Of a stretch of 64,000 nt of DNA, positions 14,359-23,233 are shown one piece after another. Position 1 is the stretch's first letter. Each line of letters begins with the position of its first letter. Both the position numbers and the translations under genes were made by a program. This DNA comes from Sulfotelmatobacter sp963788225. GTDB lineage: Bacteria > Acidobacteriota > Terriglobia > Terriglobales > Acidobacteriaceae. The notes beneath the pieces were generated by a model, which was given only the letters and a program-made list of their open reading frames with translations, did no database searches and was not told the DNA's origin. The DNA lies in NCBI GenBank assembly GCA_963788225.1, contig CAWBGI010000002.1, positions 372,001 through 436,000 on the forward strand, in the 5' to 3' direction.

Positions 14359-17136
14359 TTACTGCATCTTCGCTCGTCCGGCCAAGAAGTTGTCCTGACA
14401 CGCCTTGCCCGCAGCGCGGATTGCGGCGTATTCGGGTTGGGTGCGGATGCTGGCGAACATGGGGTCGGTGTCCATGGCGGGATAGGCGCAGTAATTGGCC
14501 TGCACGGTGCGTTTCAGCAGATCGAGCGCGGCGGCGGTTTGGCCGCAGTAGGCGAGATGGGAGGCGGCGAAGTAGTTGGTTTCGGGATCGTCTGCGGGCT
14601 GAATGCGACTGGCAAGGGTAGCGATCTCGCCGGCGGGCTTGTGGGCGGCGCAGGTCAGCAGCATGTCGTAGCTGGTCCACGCGCCGACGCTCGGTCGGCT
14701 GACTTGGAGCGCTTCTTTTTCTTTGCCCTCGCGCAACAGAACATCAATGGTAAGCGCGTGGTTCCAATCGCTGTTGGCGTCGAGGTGGAGGTATTCGAGC
14801 GCCTTGCCGTAGTCGCCATGCTCCAGAAAGGCGACGCCGCAGGAGCGCATGAAGCTACTCTGGCGGTCGAAGGAGCGGGCGATCTCGCACTGCTTTTCGG
14901 CTTCCTCCTCCAACCCGGCATAACGCAGAACATAGGCCACCGCGAAAGGTGAAATGGCATTTCCAGGATTTTCGCGAAGCATGTTTGCCGCAGTGCGATA
15001 TCCCGGCAACAGGTCGCCGCGTTCGGTATACTCCAGCGCCAATCCGTACTGAGCAAAGCCATAGTGGGGATCGAGGGCTAGAGCCCGTTCGTCGGCGGCC
15101 AAACCTTTGTTCCGCGCCTCGTCATCCACTTTTCCCTTGATGTAGTGGGACTCGTTATAGTAGCGGCCGCCCAGCGTCAGCCAGTACGGAGCATAACCCG
15201 GATCCAGTTGAACGGCACGTTCCAGCATCGCCTTAGCCTTGCGGTTGGATTCGGCATCCGCGGGCAACATGAAGGCGCGGAGGTAGAGGTCGTACGCTTC
15301 CTCATTCGTTGGAACAGTGGCGGGCGCGTTGGAACCGTCAACCTGACGCGCACCCAGGGCCACGGCTAGCCCGCTCTGCGCCTGCTGATACATCTTCTGA
15401 CGGGCATCGATCAGATTCTGCAGAGGAGAGACAATGGTATCGCGCCAGACAATGTGATTGTCGGCGACATCGACGGCTTCGTAAGTAAGCTGCAACTGAT
15501 CTTGCTCGGTCATGAAGTGGCCGGTGATGACCACGGAAACGCCCATCTCCTGAGCCACTTTCTGCAGGTCAAGATTGGCAGCGTCGTACTTGCGGGTGGT
15601 GGTGGACGGCCGGATTGATACTCCGTGGACGTAGCTCAGGGCGGTTGCGATCTCATCGGGGAGGACGAGACGCAGAAAATCAAACTTGGGATCGGTGCCG
15701 AGATTTTGGAAGGGCAGCACGGCAACGATCCGAACGCCGGTGGCTGGTAATATCGGCTTCTTTGGGAGCATGCGCAGCGCAATGCCAGCCGCCACCACCA
15801 GGACCGCGGCCAACAGGAACCATGGAATGCGGGCGCGGGCTTGCGCGTTACGGCGTTCGGCAAGTTGGCGGCGCCGTGCGGCTTCGGCCTGCTGTTCGCG
15901 CTCGGCGCGGCGGCGGTCGAGATTGGTAAGACGTTCGGCCAGTTCCGCCGCGGTCTTCAGCCGGCGTGCCGGATCGCCGCAGGCTGCGAGGGCAATGTCC
16001 TCCCGCAATAACGGATCCTCGACGTCGGCCTCCCATCCCGCCGCCAGAGGACGCCGGAAATCGCCCACCACGGCTTGGTAGAGCATCACGCCCAGTGCGT
16101 AAACGTCGGCAGATGCCTTTGGTGGTTGGCCGGAAAGGACTTCCGGTGCGAGATACATCAGCGTGCCGGTGAGTGACGGCGACTGCGGGCCGCCGGTTTG
16201 CGTGAGTCCGAGATTGGTAATGCCGAGGGCGCGGAGGCGGGCGGGCTCGACCAGCGAGGCGCTGCCGAAGTCGGCGACTTTAACCTGCCAGGTGCCGTCG
16301 GAGTTGGATTTCAGCAGAATGTTGGCGGGTTTCAGGTCCTTGTGCAGAACTCCAGCATCGTGAGCGGCGGCCACGGCCTTGGCAACGTCGGCGATCACCG
16401 AGATGCGAGTGGGGAGAGAGATTTTTTCCAGCCCGCCCTGCTGCTGCGACCATTCGTTAAGATTGGGACCCCCGTATTCGCTTTCGATAACGTAGGGGTG
16501 GTTTTCCAGATTCCATTCGAGGACGCGGACAAAGTCGGGGCTTTCGCCGAGCGATTCGCGCAGGAACCGGGCTACGGTCACTTCGCGCTTCAGGCCTTTC
16601 AGCCGGGCTTCGTTGGAGGCGAACTTGAAGACGCGCTGCTCGCGAGTTTTGGGCTGTTCGGCCAGCCACACCTCGCTGCTGTGGGAGAGATCAAGCCGGC
16701 GAATCAAGCGCCAATGTTCGCGTCCGGGGACGGCGTCGCCCGGTTCGAGCGTGGAGGCAGCTGCCCAAGCAGTAGGTGAAGGAACTGGAGCGCTTTGCAC
16801 CGCGACTGCGAGCCGGTAGCCCACACGTGGGACAGTGAGAATAATGTCGGCCCGTTCGTCGGCCAGAGCTTTGCGCAGCTTGGAGATGGCTGTGGCGAGA
16901 GAGCCATCGACCACATGCAGGCCGGGCCAGACGGCCTCGAGCAGGTCTTCCTTGGAGACGACCTCGCCGGGGCGCAGCAGCAGTTGCAGCAGAACTTCCA
17001 GAGGCTTGAGTTCGAGTTCGGCCAGGCGGCCTTTGACCCTGAGTTGCAGGCTCAATTCGTCGAATTCGCAGCCCGCAAATCGCCACAGTCGTCCGCAGGT
17101 ATCCTGCGCCTCGACACGGGGCCCGATGGGAGTCAT
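14359..17136 (-). CDS. winged-helix / Ser-Thr kinase-like / TPR transmembrane receptor
   Basis: A 925-residue multidomain protein. Residues 15-110 form an OmpR/PhoB-type winged helix (LKPLEVLLQLLLRPGEVVSKEDLLE, ending VGYRLA). Residues 145-400 are a Ser/Thr kinase domain with HKDLKPAN (265-272), DFG (289-291) and a likely Lys171, but the glycine loop is poor (LSHSSEVWLAE). A basic coil and a single membrane helix (438-456) follow. Outside lie a TolB/FlgO-like domain (RIVAVLPFQNLG, IRPSTTTRKYD) and TPR repeats to the end. CadC-like receptors with such modules are common in Acidobacteriota. It probably senses envelope cues and acts on DNA and/or protein targets; whether the kinase is active is unclear. 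Confidence 0.85.
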   Translation of the reverse strand: MTPIGPRVEAQDTCGRLWRFAGCEFDELSLQLRVKGRLAELELKPLEVLLQLLLRPGEVVSKEDLLEAVWPGLHVVDGSLATAISKLRKALADERADIILTVPRVGYRLAVAVQSAPVPSPTAWAAASTLEPGDAVPGREHWRLIRRLDLSHSSEVWLAEQPKTREQRVFKFASNEARLKGLKREVTVARFLRESLGESPDFVRVLEWNLENHPYVIESEYGGPNLNEWSQQQGGLEKISLPTRISVIADVAKAVAAAHDAGVLHKDLKPANILLKSNSDGTWQVKVADFGSASLVEPARLRALGITNLGLTQTGGPQSPSLTGTLMYLAPEVLSGQPPKASADVYALGVMLYQAVVGDFRRPLAAGWEADVEDPLLREDIALAACGDPARRLKTAAELAERLTNLDRRRAEREQQAEAARRRQLAERRNAQARARIPWFLLAAVLVVAAGIALRMLPKKPILPATGVRIVAVLPFQNLGTDPKFDFLRLVLPDEIATALSYVHGVSIRPSTTTRKYDAANLDLQKVAQEMGVSVVITGHFMTEQDQLQLTYEAVDVADNHIVWRDTIVSPLQNLIDARQKMYQQAQSGLAVALGARQVDGSNAPATVPTNEEAYDLYLRAFMLPADAESNRKAKAMLERAVQLDPGYAPYWLTLGGRYYNESHYIKGKVDDEARNKGLAADERALALDPHYGFAQYGLALEYTERGDLLPGYRTAANMLRENPGNAISPFAVAYVLRYAGLEEEAEKQCEIARSFDRQSSFMRSCGVAFLEHGDYGKALEYLHLDANSDWNHALTIDVLLREGKEKEALQVSRPSVGAWTSYDMLLTCAAHKPAGEIATLASRIQPADDPETNYFAASHLAYCGQTAAALDLLKRTVQANYCAYPAMDTDPMFASIRTQPEYAAIRAAGKACQDNFLAGRAKMQ

Positions 17137-17280
17137 TTACTACGGAATCTCCTTTCCTAGAACAAGCGGCTCGATTGTCCCCCCAATCTGTGTTGGCGTC
17201 AATGTGCAAGACTTTGCAACCCGGTCGCCCTCCGGTGAAGTGTGGGACGCTGTTTCATCGCCACTGTATGCCGCACGAGA

Positions 17281-18867
17281 TCAAGGTCTTACTTTTTTTT
17301 GGGACGCGGCGGCTGCGGCGGCTCTGTTGACGCGCTCCTGCATGGCTAGCAGCACGACCTGGAGCATGTCATCTTGTGGGGCCGGTTTGCCGGTCCAGAT
17401 TTCAAACTGGCGGGCGGCCTGGTGGACGAACATTTCTATGCCGGGGATGATCTGTGCGCCTCGCTGTTTTGCCAGTTGCAGCAGGCGGGTTTCGGGCGGG
17501 TCGTAGATCATGTCGAAGACGTAGCGCGCGTTGATTTCTTTTTCCTGGAGCGGAGTTTCGCGGGTGTTGCCCATGCCTACCGGCGTGGCGTTGATGATCA
17601 CGTCGAAGGCAAATTTTTTCAGGTCCGCGCGCTTCATGGAGCGGGCACGGGCGCGGCGGGCCAGCTTTTGTCCCGCAGCTACGTTGCGGTTCAGGATGTA
17701 GACCTCGGCGCCGCGTTCTTTCAGGCCGAAGACGGCGGCGCGGGCTGCGCCTCCGGCGCCCAGCACCAGAATCTTTGCACCTTGCAAAGTTGACAGGCGG
17801 CGTTCTAAAGGGCGAACTACTCCTGACGTGTCGGTGTTGAAGCCGTAGAGTTTGCCGTCCTGGGCGCGGACTACGGTGTTGCAGGCTCCGATCTTCGTGG
17901 TGTGCGAGTCGGTGTTGTCGAGATGAGAAAGGATGGCTTCCTTGTACGGCATGGTGATGCTTAGGCCGTGGATGGGAATCTCGCGCACGCAGTTGAGAAG
18001 ATCTTTGAGAGTCTTGGCATGCAGGGCGAGGTAGACGGCGTTTACGTTTTCGCGGCGGAACGCGGCGTTCATGATGGCGGGCGAGAGCGAGTGGGAGACG
18101 GGGTGTCCAGCGACTCCGTAGACGCGGGTGGCGGCGTCAACGGTGTCAATGCGGTAAACGCTGCGCAGATCCTGCGCGGTGGCCTGCCCGGGGGCGGTTT
18201 CTTCACCGGGACCGACGGCGGCGAAGGTGAAGACGCTGCCGGCGCGGACTCCGAGGACGCGGCTGATGATGCCTTGTTCGCCCATGCAAAGGCCGACGAT
18301 GGAATGGTTGTCAGCCTCGCGGCCCAGGAACTGGATCATTGACACATTGTCGGAGAGGGTGGTGGCGGTGCCGACCACTTTGTAGAAGTCGGCGGGGAAG
18401 GCGCGCATCTTCTCCAGAGTTTCGTCGAGCTTCTTGGTGCCTCGAAAGTCGTGGTAGGAGACGATTAGGGCGGAGCGGGCTCGAAGCTTCTGCAGTTGCG
18501 CGGGCTTGCACTTCTGTGCGGTGGAGAGTTCGACATCGACCAGTTGGCAGCCGAGGGCGGAGGCTTTGGCCAGGATGTCGAGTTCGGAGGCGATGGAGCC
18601 GCGGAACTTGCCTCCGGCGGCGGCGCGGCGGCAGGTGGCGATCACCACTGTTCCGGGGTGAGCATCGATAAAATTCTTGAGCTTCGGAAGGGCCAGGGTG
18701 GGCTTCGAGATGTAGTCCAACCTGAACTCGAGGAAGGGGTTATCGCGAACCAGGGCCTCGGCCTTTTCGACCAGTTCGGTGGCGTCGGAAGCGGCGACCG
18801 CCACGCAAACCCGCGGCAGGCGCAGGGGGAGCAGGCGTGGCGGGTAGCTGTTGGTGGCCGAAATCAT
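17281..18867 (-). CDS. aroDE: bifunctional type I 3-dehydroquinate dehydratase / shikimate dehydrogenase
   Basis: A 528-residue fusion catalysing two consecutive shikimate-pathway steps. Residues 17-235 are a type I dehydroquinase with His139 (SYHDF) and the Schiff-base Lys163 (FYKVVGTA). Residues 248-515 are shikimate dehydrogenase: HPVSHSLSPAIMNAAF, catalytic Lys309 (TMPYKEA), NTDTSG and the NADP motif LGAGGAARA (369-377). This fusion is usual in plants and occurs in some bacteria. It faces away from the secreted-protein gene at 19108. The 3' region down to the kinase gene start is about 145 bases with no feature seen. Confidence 0.93.
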   Translation of the reverse strand: MISATNSYPPRLLPLRLPRVCVAVAASDATELVEKAEALVRDNPFLEFRLDYISKPTLALPKLKNFIDAHPGTVVIATCRRAAAGGKFRGSIASELDILAKASALGCQLVDVELSTAQKCKPAQLQKLRARSALIVSYHDFRGTKKLDETLEKMRAFPADFYKVVGTATTLSDNVSMIQFLGREADNHSIVGLCMGEQGIISRVLGVRAGSVFTFAAVGPGEETAPGQATAQDLRSVYRIDTVDAATRVYGVAGHPVSHSLSPAIMNAAFRRENVNAVYLALHAKTLKDLLNCVREIPIHGLSITMPYKEAILSHLDNTDSHTTKIGACNTVVRAQDGKLYGFNTDTSGVVRPLERRLSTLQGAKILVLGAGGAARAAVFGLKERGAEVYILNRNVAAGQKLARRARARSMKRADLKKFAFDVIINATPVGMGNTRETPLQEKEINARYVFDMIYDPPETRLLQLAKQRGAQIIPGIEMFVHQAARQFEIWTGKPAPQDDMLQVVLLAMQERVNRAAAAAASQKKVRP

Positions 18868-19107
18868 CTTGAATCAGTGGTTTGAGTCTATAGGTTGTGT
18901 CAATTAGGTTCGGCGCGAATCTTACAGGGGCTTAATTGCAGATGCAACTAAGTATTCACAAATTACGCGAAAAAACCTATTTCCAGCGCTGACTGACACC
19001 CTCGTAACCTTGACCCCCTCTTACCCCCTTGTTACCGTCCAACAGAAGCCTTGCTTCCGCGGATTCTTGCTGGGAGGGGGCCTCGTGCGTCCCTTCTCGG
19101 AGGTAAC

Positions 19108-20079
19108 ATGAAGAAAACAGGACTTTTAGTGTTGTTGATGGCCACGGCAGCGTGGGCCCAATCGGCGGCGGACGGAAACGCAGCGGCCTCGCCTACACCG
19201 GAGGGGACGATTTTGACGTCGGCCAACTTCCCCACGCAGCGGGTACAGATGCCCACTTACGCAGATGTGTACTGTGCCGGGTTCATCAACCACGAGACCC
19301 TGCCTGACGCCAAGTTTGTTGCCGGCGGGTTGGAGACTCCGTACGACACGAAGTTCGTCAGGGGCGACGTAGTTTATTTGCAAGGGACGGGCTACGCGCC
19401 CGGAGCGGAGTACGAGATTGTGCGCGCCCTGAAGGACATCAATGAATATGAAATGTTTCCCGGACAGCGCAAACTGATCAAGATGACGGGACAGCCGTAC
19501 ATGGAAGTTGGCCGCGTGAAAGTGATCGACACGCGCAGCCGGGCAGCGGTCGCGCTGATCGAGTACTCTTGCGATCCCCTGAATCCTGGAGATACGGCGA
19601 TTCCTTTTGCCGAGAAGCCGATGGTGGCATTCCATCCGCCCCTCAGGTTTGATCGCTTCCTGCCCGCGGGCAGCAAGGTTTCCGGACGCATCCTGATGGG
19701 AAAGGATTTTGACTCGCAGCTGGGAACGGGACAGAAAGTTTACTTCAACGTGGGAGCGAACCAGGGCGTGAAGGTGGGCGACTATTTCCGCGCGGTGCGC
19801 AACTACGAGGCGGACCTGCACGATCCGGTGGATTCGCTTTCGTTCCGGGCCGCGCTCAGTGAAGACACACAGAAGAAGCAGGCGTCTGTGGATCCAGGAT
19901 TATTTGAGAAAGCGAACGGTCCGGTGATTCACGTGAAAGATCTGCCGCGCCGCGCCGTAGGCGAGATCGTGGTCATCGGGGTTACGCCGACCACGGCTAC
20001 GGGGATGATCGTATTTGCCATGGAAGATATGCACGTCGGTGACGGCGTGGAATTAGACGAGGCGCAACAAGCACAATAA
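19108..20079 (+). CDS. secreted hypothetical protein
   Basis: A 323-residue exported protein with a signal peptide (MKKTGLLVLLMATAAWA, cleavage after AQS). No known domain is recognised with confidence. The body includes TYADVYCAGFIN and repeated beta-rich segments such as GDVVYLQGTGYAPG and GQKVYFNVGANQGVKVGDYFRAVR, and two cysteines that could pair. The VGDYF..R and VGEIVVIGVTPTTATGMI patterns recall FlgT/curli-like assembly proteins, only as a guess. GGAGGT lies 3 bases before the ATG. Its terminator has been split by an insertion sequence. Confidence 0.8.
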   Translation: MKKTGLLVLLMATAAWAQSAADGNAAASPTPEGTILTSANFPTQRVQMPTYADVYCAGFINHETLPDAKFVAGGLETPYDTKFVRGDVVYLQGTGYAPGAEYEIVRALKDINEYEMFPGQRKLIKMTGQPYMEVGRVKVIDTRSRAAVALIEYSCDPLNPGDTAIPFAEKPMVAFHPPLRFDRFLPAGSKVSGRILMGKDFDSQLGTGQKVYFNVGANQGVKVGDYFRAVRNYEADLHDPVDSLSFRAALSEDTQKKQASVDPGLFEKANGPVIHVKDLPRRAVGEIVVIGVTPTTATGMIVFAMEDMHVGDGVELDEAQQAQ

Positions 20080-20148
20080 CCTCTGGCCGGAACGCAGTCA
20101 CACCGGGGACGGGTAACTGGAGTGCACCCCTGAGGTGAGACAAAAGAA

Positions 20149-21156
20149 CTAGGGACAGTTGCGTTGCGAAAAACATTGTAAACCGGGGAGTGGGGTCTGG
20201 GGCGAGGGGGCGGTTAGCTCCCTCGCCCCAGTCAGCTCTGTAGAAGCTTCGAGGCTGCGGGCCCACAACTGCTGCTCGAAAGCGGCGGGCGTTTGATATC
20301 CGAGCGCCGAATGCAGCCGCTGGTGGTTGTAAGTGGTCTCTAAGAACGTCGCCAGGTCACCGCGCAAGGCGTCCAGATCGCGCCAGTGGTTGCCGCGTAC
20401 TTGCTCCTGCTTCAGGGTCTTCATGAAAGATTCAGCCTTGGCATTGTCGTAAGGATTGCCCACCCGACTCATGCTCGGTTGCGCGCCATGGTCGGCGAGC
20501 AGGGTGAGATAGTCGGAACATGCGTACTGGATGCCGCGGTCGGAATGATGAATCAAGCCCGGCGCGGGTTGTCGTTCCGCCAGTGCCAGGCGCAACGCCT
20601 CCAGTGCCAAACTCGCGCCCAGATGTCGCGCCAGCGCCCACCCGATCACCCGCCGGGAATGTGCATCCAGCACCACGGCGAGATAGACAAACTCCTCCTG
20701 CAATCGCACATAGGTGATATCGGCCACCCAGAGTTCATTGAGGTTTTGCGTCACCAGGCCGCGCGCCAGGTTCGGCCATACCCGCCAGCCATGCTGCGAA
20801 TCCGTCGTCGCCGGCACAAATCGCCGCCTGCGCAAACCGAGCAGATTGTCCTCGCGCATGAGCCGCAACACGCGCTTGGCGTTGACCGGGAGCCCGCGCT
20901 GCCGCAACTCTCGCTGCACTCGCCGATAGCCATAGAACCGCTTCGCCACGATCACTTGCTGGATGGCATCGCGCACTGCCGTATCTACCTGTCGCGGTGC
21001 GGAGGCTTCCCAGTGCCGATAAAATCCCGCGCGGCTCACGCCGCTCAACTCGCACATTCGCTCCACCCTGAGGCCGCCTTGCTCGGCCCGCTCCGCGATC
21101 AACGTGCAGATCGCTTCCCGTCCACTCCGATGCGCCGCAAGGCTTCGCCGAAAAAA
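20149..21156 (-). CDS. IS3-family transposase OrfB (DDE integrase domain)
   Basis: This frame supplies the catalytic part of the OrfAB transposase. It enters from OrfA by -1 slippage at the T6C site, continuing RRSLAAHRSGREAICTLIAE. It has an HTH_21 segment (RFYGYRRVQRELRQRGLPVNAKRVLRLM) and the rve domain with the DDE triad: Asp in WVADITYV, Asp in HHSDRG and Glu in NAKAESFMKTLK. It ends in QRNCP after the usual HSALGYQTP motif. It needs no start codon of its own. No internal stop is present. Confidence 0.92.
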   Translation of the reverse strand, partial: FFRRSLAAHRSGREAICTLIAERAEQGGLRVERMCELSGVSRAGFYRHWEASAPRQVDTAVRDAIQQVIVAKRFYGYRRVQRELRQRGLPVNAKRVLRLMREDNLLGLRRRRFVPATTDSQHGWRVWPNLARGLVTQNLNELWVADITYVRLQEEFVYLAVVLDAHSRRVIGWALARHLGASLALEALRLALAERQPAPGLIHHSDRGIQYACSDYLTLLADHGAQPSMSRVGNPYDNAKAESFMKTLKQEQVRGNHWRDLDALRGDLATFLETTYNHQRLHSALGYQTPAAFEQQLWARSLEASTELTGARELTAPSPQTPLPGLQCFSQRNCP

Positions 21157-21479
21157 TCCAGTTCCAACTCCTGCTGCCCTACTTTGCGTTCTAACTCTGC
21201 GATCCGCTTCCGCGCCGCCAGCAACTCCCCACGTCCGGCCATGGCTTCCGACCCACTGGCCGCTGCCAGCGTTTGCTTTCGCGGTCTTCCTCTCCGCCGA
21301 TGCACGAGCCCAGCTTCCCCTAACTCTGCGTACCGATCCTTCCACACGTACAGCCGCTTCCGTCGAATGCCCAGCTCTTGCGCCACCCCGCTCACGCTTT
21401 CTCCCGATAACACCCGCCGTACCGCGGCCAGCTTCAACTCCTTCGCGTATTCAATCTGCTTCGGTTCGCCTTGTGACAT
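21099..21479 (-). CDS. IS3-family transposase OrfA (DNA-binding)
   Basis: A 126-residue protein with a helix-turn-helix (LAAVRRVLSGESVSGVAQELGIRRKRLYVWKDRY), a basic linker (HRRRGRPRKQT) and a leucine-zipper-like coil (LLAARKRIAELERKVGQQELELDFF). The slippery heptamer T TTT TTC (plus-strand GAAAAAA, 21150-21156) lies in codons Asp-Phe-Phe near the end. Ribosomes that slip by -1 make OrfAB; those that do not stop at 21099 and yield OrfA, which typically represses transposition. Confidence 0.9.
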   Translation of the reverse strand: MSQGEPKQIEYAKELKLAAVRRVLSGESVSGVAQELGIRRKRLYVWKDRYAELGEAGLVHRRRGRPRKQTLAAASGSEAMAGRGELLAARKRIAELERKVGQQELELDFFGEALRRIGVDGKRSAR

Positions 21480-21561
21480 GCGTTCTCCTCTCGAGAACTG
21501 TCACCATTTTCCTTGTCTCAGTTTTGGGGTGCACTCCATAACCGTCTCCGGTTTTATTTTC

Positions 21562-21637
21562 AGGGGACAGGGGCTGGGGGTCAGGGGTTAGGGGTCAGTG
21601 ATCAGTGGTCAGTGGTCGGTGGTCGGTGGTCAGTAAA
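21562..21637. repeat. period-7 degenerate tandem repeat (GGGGTCA to GGTCAGT)
   Basis: Starting just after the split terminator: AGGGGAC AGGGGCT GGGGGTC AGGGGTT AGGGGTC, then GGTCAGT GGTCAGT GGTCGGT GGTCGGT GGTCAGT. The unit is 7 bases throughout while the unit sequence drifts along the array, which suggests stepwise slippage. It ends before the apt gene stop. Confidence 0.65.
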
Positions 21638-21672
21638 GCCTCCCAGCCTCGCAGGGGAAGTAAGAGTCTGCG

Positions 21673-22200
21673 CTATTTGTCGTAGTGGAGGAGCGACATT
21701 ACGTCGTAGCCTTTGAGCTTCTCCCGGCCGTGCAGGAAATCCAACTCGACTACGAAGCCAAGTCCGGCGATCTCTGCGCCTAGCAGAGTCGCCAGCCTTG
21801 CCGTAGCTTCGGCCGTGCCTCCGGTGGCGAGCAGGTCGTCTACGATCAGCACTTTCTGGCCTTTCTGGATCGCGTCCTTGTGCATCTCGAGCGAGTTGGT
21901 GCCGTACTCGAGCGCGTAATCGAACTTCACGGTTTCGGCGGGAAGTTTGCCGACTTTGCGCACGGGAACGAAGCCGGCATTCAGGCGATAGGCGAGCGCG
22001 GGGGCGAAGATGAAGCCGCGGGCTTCCATGCCGAGGACGAGGTCGATCTTCTGGTCGATGTAGTGCTCGGAAAGCCGGTTGACTAGCGTGGCAAAACCGA
22101 CCTTGTCTTTCAGCAGAGTGGTGATGTCGTAGAAGAGGATCCCCTTCCTGGGGAAGTCGGGAACTTCGCGGATCAGCCGCTTGAGCTGGTCGGCATTCAT
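21673..22200 (-). CDS. apt: adenine phosphoribosyltransferase
   Basis: A 175-residue purine-salvage enzyme converting adenine and PRPP to AMP. Visible are the N-terminal LIREVPDFPRKGILFYDITTLL, GMEARGFIFAPALAY, VRKVGKLPAETVKFDYALEYG and the PRPP loop VLIVDDLLATGGTAEA. The ATG at 22200 begins the homology; the frame is open much further upstream, but that stretch overlaps acyP in another frame. It follows the acylphosphatase gene by 19 bases, so they are probably co-transcribed. Confidence 0.95.
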   Translation of the reverse strand: MNADQLKRLIREVPDFPRKGILFYDITTLLKDKVGFATLVNRLSEHYIDQKIDLVLGMEARGFIFAPALAYRLNAGFVPVRKVGKLPAETVKFDYALEYGTNSLEMHKDAIQKGQKVLIVDDLLATGGTAEATARLATLLGAEIAGLGFVVELDFLHGREKLKGYDVMSLLHYDK

Positions 22201-22219
22201 CCTTGGGTTGGGAGACAAT

Positions 22220-22510
22220 CTACCATGCTCCTTCGATGCGAAATGAACTGATACCGGCAGCGGGGCGGGCTTCGGATTCTTCGACGGCATCGACGCGGGC
22301 AGCGCGCGGGCCCTCGCGCAGGCGCGAGCGCAGGCCCAAGAGCTGATCGCGAGTTCCCTGCGCCAGCACCTCGACGCTGCCGTTGGCGTTGTTGCGTACC
22401 CAGCCGGCGATGCCGAGAATGTGCGCCTCGCGCTCGACAAACCAGCGGAATCCTACGCCTTGGACGCGTCCGCGAACCACGAAGCGCCGGGCTTGCACGT
22501 CTTCTGTCAT
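22220..22510 (-). CDS. acyP: acylphosphatase
   Basis: A 96-residue enzyme that hydrolyses acyl phosphates such as carbamoyl phosphate and 1,3-bisphosphoglycerate. The signature VRGRVQGVGFRWFVEREA carries the catalytic Arg, and GWVRNNANGSVEVLAQG the catalytic Asn. Size and fold are typical. It is first in a two-gene unit with apt. Confidence 0.93.
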   Translation of the reverse strand: MTEDVQARRFVVRGRVQGVGFRWFVEREAHILGIAGWVRNNANGSVEVLAQGTRDQLLGLRSRLREGPRAARVDAVEESEARPAAGISSFRIEGAW

Positions 22511-23233
22511 TGAGCTTTATCAAAATAACAGCACGACGCATTTTCGTACAACGGCAGGTCCCGGATGAAGAGTCCCTGAAACTGACTAAAAATAAATTTT
22601 TGTGGTGTCAGAAGTGTGCCGGTCTGTTTTGTCAGGGATGCGCCCGGTCTGTACCCCCTCTCGATACCCTCCCCACCCCCTCCCGTGATTGGAATCATCA
22701 CGTTAGCAAGTTTTTCCCCGCAAGATCGGGAGCCTAAAGGACTTAGATACTAAAATCGGCAAAACAAAAGACTTACGGGTGCGACGGTGTGCGCTTATCC
22801 GACCGTCACGGCCTCGACCATGATGGCGCAAGTTATGGGGTGTGCACAAGGTCAGATGTCACAATGGGGCTGTGGAAAAGTTGAGGAGCGTGGAGGTGGT
22901 TGGCATTGCTCCAATCTTCGGAACAATGTTCTCGAGTCTGGAGAAAACAATGGTGCCAGTCCCGTCTTCCCCGCATTCCCCCCGAGGCTGAATGAAACCA
23001 CACCCAGGGGACATTTCTATTGTGCGCAAGCCGGGGGCATTTCTATTGTGGTATGACAGTGCAAAATCCTGCATCTTGACAGCCAATCCGCAGCGACTGA
23101 TAATCGCCGCACTCGGCGCTATGCGACCTCCCCGCAAGTTTGGCCTGAGCCTAGGTCTGGTTCCCACGGAAGTTTGATCGGTTTGCGAATGCGCACTGTG
23201 CGCCTCCCATGACGGGCTAAAAAAGGAAAGACC
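22511..23233. other. 723-base gap without a convincing gene
   Basis: Divergent region between acyP (minus) and the Gloeo/Verruco-repeat gene (plus). Frames here are short, cysteine-rich and repeat-poor, with no homology I can see. The only structure noted is the direct repeat at 23007-23050. Promoters for both flanking genes must lie here but no confident boxes stand out. Confidence 0.6.
23007..23050. repeat. 18-base direct repeat, 26-base spacing
   Basis: GGGGACATTTCTATTGTG at 23007 and GGGGGCATTTCTATTGTG at 23033 differ at one base. Multiple short repeats of this style occur at the ends of some insertion elements, so this may be an IS remnant, or it may bind a regulator. Confidence 0.45.

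Larger units (their letters stand above)
20118..21538 (-). mobile_element. intact IS3-family insertion sequence
   Basis: A 1421-bp element. Imperfect 26-base terminal inverted repeats at 20118-20143 and 21513-21538 both begin TGGAGTGCACCCC and end TGAGACAA. A 4-base target duplication TAAC flanks it (20114-20117 and 21539-21542). Two overlapping transposase frames are joined by a -1 slippery site. Full ends, duplication and open frames indicate a recent, probably active insertion. It sits in the loop of a terminator hairpin. Confidence 0.93.
20103..21560 (+). terminator. rho-independent terminator interrupted by the IS element
   Basis: The left arm CCGGGGACGG is at 20103-20112 and the right arm CCGTCTCCGG at 21542-21551, followed by TTTTATTTT (21552-21560). 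Removing the IS and one TAAC copy rebuilds a 10-bp stem (one G-T pair) with a GTAA (GNRA) loop, 24 bases after the stop of the secreted-protein gene. As it stands the arms are 1.4 kb apart and cannot work. Confidence 0.85.

Noticed and set aside
20386..21591. 401-residue plus-strand frame over the insertion sequence
   Set aside because: Runs opposite both transposase frames and out through the inverted repeat; not expected in IS3 elements.
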